Positions 61,670 through 64,000 of a stretch of DNA of 64,000 bases are shown here, in pieces (within the stretch, counting starts at the first letter, position 1; every line of letters begins with the position of its first letter). Origin of the DNA: Pseudomonadales bacterium (GTDB taxonomy: Bacteria; Pseudomonadota; Gammaproteobacteria; Pseudomonadales; Ketobacteraceae); the NCBI GenBank assembly GCA_020062665.1, contig JAGUVW010000036.1, positions 1-64,000 of the forward strand. The letters are read 5' to 3'. The translations under genes and the position numbers were made by a program. The notes under the pieces are model-generated. The model searched no databases and had not been told where the DNA came from. It was given only the letters and a program-made list of their open reading frames with translations.

Positions 61670-61717
61670 TGTCTGCGATTTGCAGCGTTCTACCTTGGCG
61701 CCGGTTGTGGGGAAATA

Positions 61718-62878
61718 ATGAGAATAGTGCTGAATCTTCTGCCGCTGAAGACTGGTGGAGGAATCCAGGTTGCGCTGGATTTTATGGCATGGGCCCAGCA
61801 GGCCGGCCAGCAACATGAGTGGTTGATTGTCTGCCGCGAAAATACTCCATTCAGGCAACGGATCAACGGCAATTTAGAACTCGCGCACATTGTTCCAGAT
61901 AATTTGCCGCACAGGCTCTGGTTTGAGTACGTAGGTTGTCGAAAATTCCTGGGGCGTGTGCAGCCAGACATTATATTTACTCTGTTTGGGCCGCAGTGGC
62001 CTGGCGCTAGCGACGAGCTTAATGTTGTAGGTTGTGCCTACTCCAACCTGTTTTACCCGGAAATCGACTTCTGGCGAGCACTGCCGTTGTATAGGCGCGT
62101 TCTAAAAACGTTGATTGATCGGCAGCGTTTGCGACGTCTGCGTAAGGCCGATATAAAGATTTTTGAAACTACAGACTTGGCGCAGAGAGCGATGCAGCAG
62201 AACGGTTTTTTGCCAGAGACCGTGCATGTGGTTCCTCCTGCTTGCTCCAGTTTGGTTAGTGCGGAGGGCTCCGATCCCGCTACTGCGGAGCGCTGCTGCG
62301 GGCTCCCTGACGGCTTTCGAATTCTGCTCATTGCCGGCTATCATCCCAACAAAAATTTCGACATTCTGGTTGATACAGCTGTGCTTTTGCGGCGCTCAGG
62401 CTTGCAGATGGTGCGCTTCGTTCTGACATTGCCTGCGACTGATCCGGGTGCTCAGGCCCTTTTTGCAAGGGCGGAGAAATTGGGGGTCGCAGATCAAATT
62501 GTCAATTTCGGTCCAGTCCCTCCGCAGGGATGCTGTGAACTGTATCGGGTTTGTGACGCCGCGGTGTTGCCCTCAACGCTGGAGAGTTTCAGCAATATGA
62601 TTGCCGAAAGCTGGGCAATGCAGAAGCCGTTGCTGATTTCTGATCTTGATTGGGCAAGATCGCTATGCGGCGATGGTGCCATTTATTTTTCCCATAGAAA
62701 CCCACAAAGCTTGTGCGAGGCAATTCAACTGCTCGTTAACGGAGGAGTAGATGTCACCAGACTTATGCAAAGTGGGCTAAAGCAATTGCAGCAGTATCCG
62801 TCTGCCCGCCAGCGATTCGAGAGATACATGGACGTGATCGAGCGCTCAGTTGTCAGCAAGGCTCCGCAATGTATGTAA
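61718..62878 (+). CDS. GT4-family glycosyltransferase
   Basis: This 386-residue GT-B protein opens MRIVLNLLPLKTGGGIQVALDFM, with the glycine-rich acceptor-domain loop. The donor-domain segments are ILLIAGYHPNKNFDILVD, QIVNFGPVPPQGCCELYRVCDAAVLPS and LESFSNMIAESWAMQKPLL, with the ES-x7-E form of the GT4 nucleotide-sugar motif. I chose ATG 61718 because GGGGA lies 5 nt before it; a longer frame from 61661 crosses the promoter. The 3' end overlaps the acyltransferase gene by 10 bp. Confidence 0.88.
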   Translation: MRIVLNLLPLKTGGGIQVALDFMAWAQQAGQQHEWLIVCRENTPFRQRINGNLELAHIVPDNLPHRLWFEYVGCRKFLGRVQPDIIFTLFGPQWPGASDELNVVGCAYSNLFYPEIDFWRALPLYRRVLKTLIDRQRLRRLRKADIKIFETTDLAQRAMQQNGFLPETVHVVPPACSSLVSAEGSDPATAERCCGLPDGFRILLIAGYHPNKNFDILVDTAVLLRRSGLQMVRFVLTLPATDPGAQALFARAEKLGVADQIVNFGPVPPQGCCELYRVCDAAVLPSTLESFSNMIAESWAMQKPLLISDLDWARSLCGDGAIYFSHRNPQSLCEAIQLLVNGGVDVTRLMQSGLKQLQQYPSARQRFERYMDVIERSVVSKAPQCM

Positions 62879-63396
62879 AGTTTTTCCGGCCTATGTTGGT
62901 GGTCTGGTATGAGGCTATCCAGCAGATCCTGTTTCTGCTGCCACGCTTTCGGGTGCTGGGTTGGATTAAAGCCAGTTTCTTGCGTCTGAATGGCGCTGTT
63001 ATCGGGCGGCGTTGTGTATTTTATCCCGGTGTATGGATTGCGCCGGGGCGTAATCTGGTAGTTGGGGATGATGTGGACTTTGCGCTCGGGGTGCTGGTTA
63101 CCACCGCGGGTGGTGTCACTATTGGTAGTCGCACCTTGATCGGATACGGTAGTCGCATCTTGTCAACGAATCATGTGATCCCACCACGACCGGGGCGAGT
63201 CTTTGGTAGCGGCCATGAAAAGGCCCCAGTTGTGATTGGGTCCGATGTATGGATCGGTGCCGGCTGCACGATTTTGCCTGGCGTTACCATTGGTGAGGGA
63301 GCAGTCATCGCTTCAGGAGCGGTTGTTTCGCGCGATGTGGACGCCTTTAGTATCGTTGGTGGAGTGCCTGCCCGATTGTTGAAAGACCGAAGCTGA
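62869..63396 (+). CDS. Hexapeptide-repeat acyltransferase
   Basis: This 175-residue protein has left-handed beta-helix hexapeptide repeats (GRNLVVGDDVDFALGVLVTTAGGVTIGSRT..., PVVIGSDVWIGAGCTILPGVTIGEGAVIASGAVV) and the closing GGVPARLL typical of the LbH-MAT-like acetyltransferases. The conserved catalytic-type His lies in STNHVIPPR. It probably O- or N-acetylates the polysaccharide or its sugar precursor. It overlaps the GT gene by 10 bp, so they are co-translated. Confidence 0.88.
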   Translation: MYVKFFRPMLVVWYEAIQQILFLLPRFRVLGWIKASFLRLNGAVIGRRCVFYPGVWIAPGRNLVVGDDVDFALGVLVTTAGGVTIGSRTLIGYGSRILSTNHVIPPRPGRVFGSGHEKAPVVIGSDVWIGAGCTILPGVTIGEGAVIASGAVVSRDVDAFSIVGGVPARLLKDRS

Positions 63397-63429
63397 TAAC
63401 AGGCTTGCCTTCACCATTTGAAAAAATTT

Positions 63430-64000
63430 CTATGCTGCAGCGCGAGCAAAGGTGCTTTGAGAGCCTGCATCGTTTTTCCTTCTCAACGAAAAGCCGATGA
63501 AGCCAAGGATTCCGCTCAGAAAAAGCCAGGCAGCGGTTGGAAGAGGAACAGGTGTAATGCTGAAAACAGTATAGACGAAATCAAGTCGACCCAGAGGAAC
63601 GCTGGTTCCGTCATAAAAAGCAATACTCCCCATCAAGCTACCGTCATTTAGAGATTTATCATCAATACTGATAGGCAACACGGAAACATTTGGCAAAAAT
63701 GGATTTCTATCCCAATTCATCGCGGACATAGTTAATGACACAATGTCGGAACCGGTATTGTCGGCAGCTGTTCCAATCTCAAGAACAGAAATTGAGAGCC
63801 AATGTTCCTGTGTGTGTTTCCAGTGGTTGATATCAAAACCCTGATTCAGCTGGTCGACAAATATAGTCCCTGGATATTCAGCGAAGTTGGTGTCGCCAAA
63901 AGTGAAGTACTCAGTATTCTGGAATTGGTTAACTATGTGCTCATAATTGGTGTATGGTGTCTGCGAATCATAGAGCACATAGCCGCTCAGGATGCTGCCA
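63430..64000 (-). CDS. VPLPA-CTERM sorted protein (5' end outside the window)
   Basis: The frame is open to the window edge, so at least 190 residues are encoded and the start lies beyond 64000. It ends with the sorting tail PVPLPTAAWLF, a hydrophobic helix (LSGILGFIGFSL) and RRKND, plus a short extension after the basic cluster that is longer than usual. The visible N-terminal part (GSILSGYVLYDSQTP) resembles the opening of many secreted CTERM proteins that begin with a G-x-F/Y-x-Y-D-S-x-T-P strand. It is the third CTERM protein in the window and lies beside the EPS genes. Confidence 0.8.
   Translation of the reverse strand, partial: GSILSGYVLYDSQTPYTNYEHIVNQFQNTEYFTFGDTNFAEYPGTIFVDQLNQGFDINHWKHTQEHWLSISVLEIGTAADNTGSDIVSLTMSAMNWDRNPFLPNVSVLPISIDDKSLNDGSLMGSIAFYDGTSVPLGRLDFVYTVFSITPVPLPTAAWLFLSGILGFIGFSLRRKNDAGSQSTFARAAA

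Overview
The window looks like a chromosome segment of a moderately GC-rich gammaproteobacterium, most like the Pseudomonadales/Oceanospirillales group. The evidence is the core block valS - hypothetical - holC - pepA, divergent from lptF - lptG, which is the usual arrangement there, together with tamA-tamB, selO, a DUF1853 gene and an lptG-adjacent RDD gene. I cannot name the species. I found no rRNA, tRNA or CRISPR array.

Layout. 1-99: the right end of an IS66-family insertion sequence (transposase C-terminus, terminal inverted repeat). 0.1-9.6 kb: housekeeping and signalling genes: a polytopic membrane protein, a TetR regulator, a degenerate receiver-domain protein, a DUF1653 protein, a 7TMR-DISM sensor with a decayed GGDEF domain, SelO, a DUF1853 protein and a rhombosortase-like intramembrane protease. 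9.6-18.3 kb: valS, holC, pepA, lptF, lptG and an RDD protein. 18.4-23.8 kb: tamA-tamB.

24-46.5 kb is the most striking part. An apparent seven-gene operon encodes a TpsB transporter, a giant (about 3480 residue) TpsA exoprotein of the filamentous-haemagglutinin/DUF3739 type, a DUF2341-LamG-ExbB fusion, ExbD, TonB, a Porin_5-type porin and a periplasmic coiled-coil protein. On either side lie two paralogous secreted proteins with a PstS-like (phosphate-binding) fold, and upstream is a VPxPA/PEP-CTERM protein. The content resembles the phosphate-regulated pdtA/pdtB locus of Pseudomonas aeruginosa as I remember it. Consistent with phosphate control, PHO-box-like arrays (7-mers close to CTGTCAT repeated every 11 bp, 10-11 bp before a -10 hexamer) stand before the CTERM gene. 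Weaker versions stand before tpsA and before the second PstS-like gene.

46.8-64 kb: a ribbon-helix-helix regulator overlapping a second PEP-CTERM gene, then an exopolysaccharide locus. Its parts are wecC- and wecB-like genes (UDP-ManNAcA synthesis), a Wza/EpsE-like export protein, an EpsL-like outer-membrane barrel, a Wzz/GumC-type chain-length protein, a BY-kinase-like ATPase lacking the Walker A lysine, GT-C and GT4 glycosyltransferases, a Wzy-like polymerase, a putative secreted glycoside-hydrolase-like protein, a Wzx flippase, a hexapeptide acyltransferase and a truncated VPLPA-CTERM gene at the window edge. PHO-box-like arrays with the same geometry stand before wecC, the export gene and one glycosyltransferase gene. 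The whole 24-64 kb stretch can therefore be read as a candidate phosphate-starvation surface regulon that couples a TonB-associated two-partner secretion system, PstS-like proteins, sorted CTERM proteins and an exopolysaccharide. No exosortase and no TonB-dependent receptor is present inside the window.
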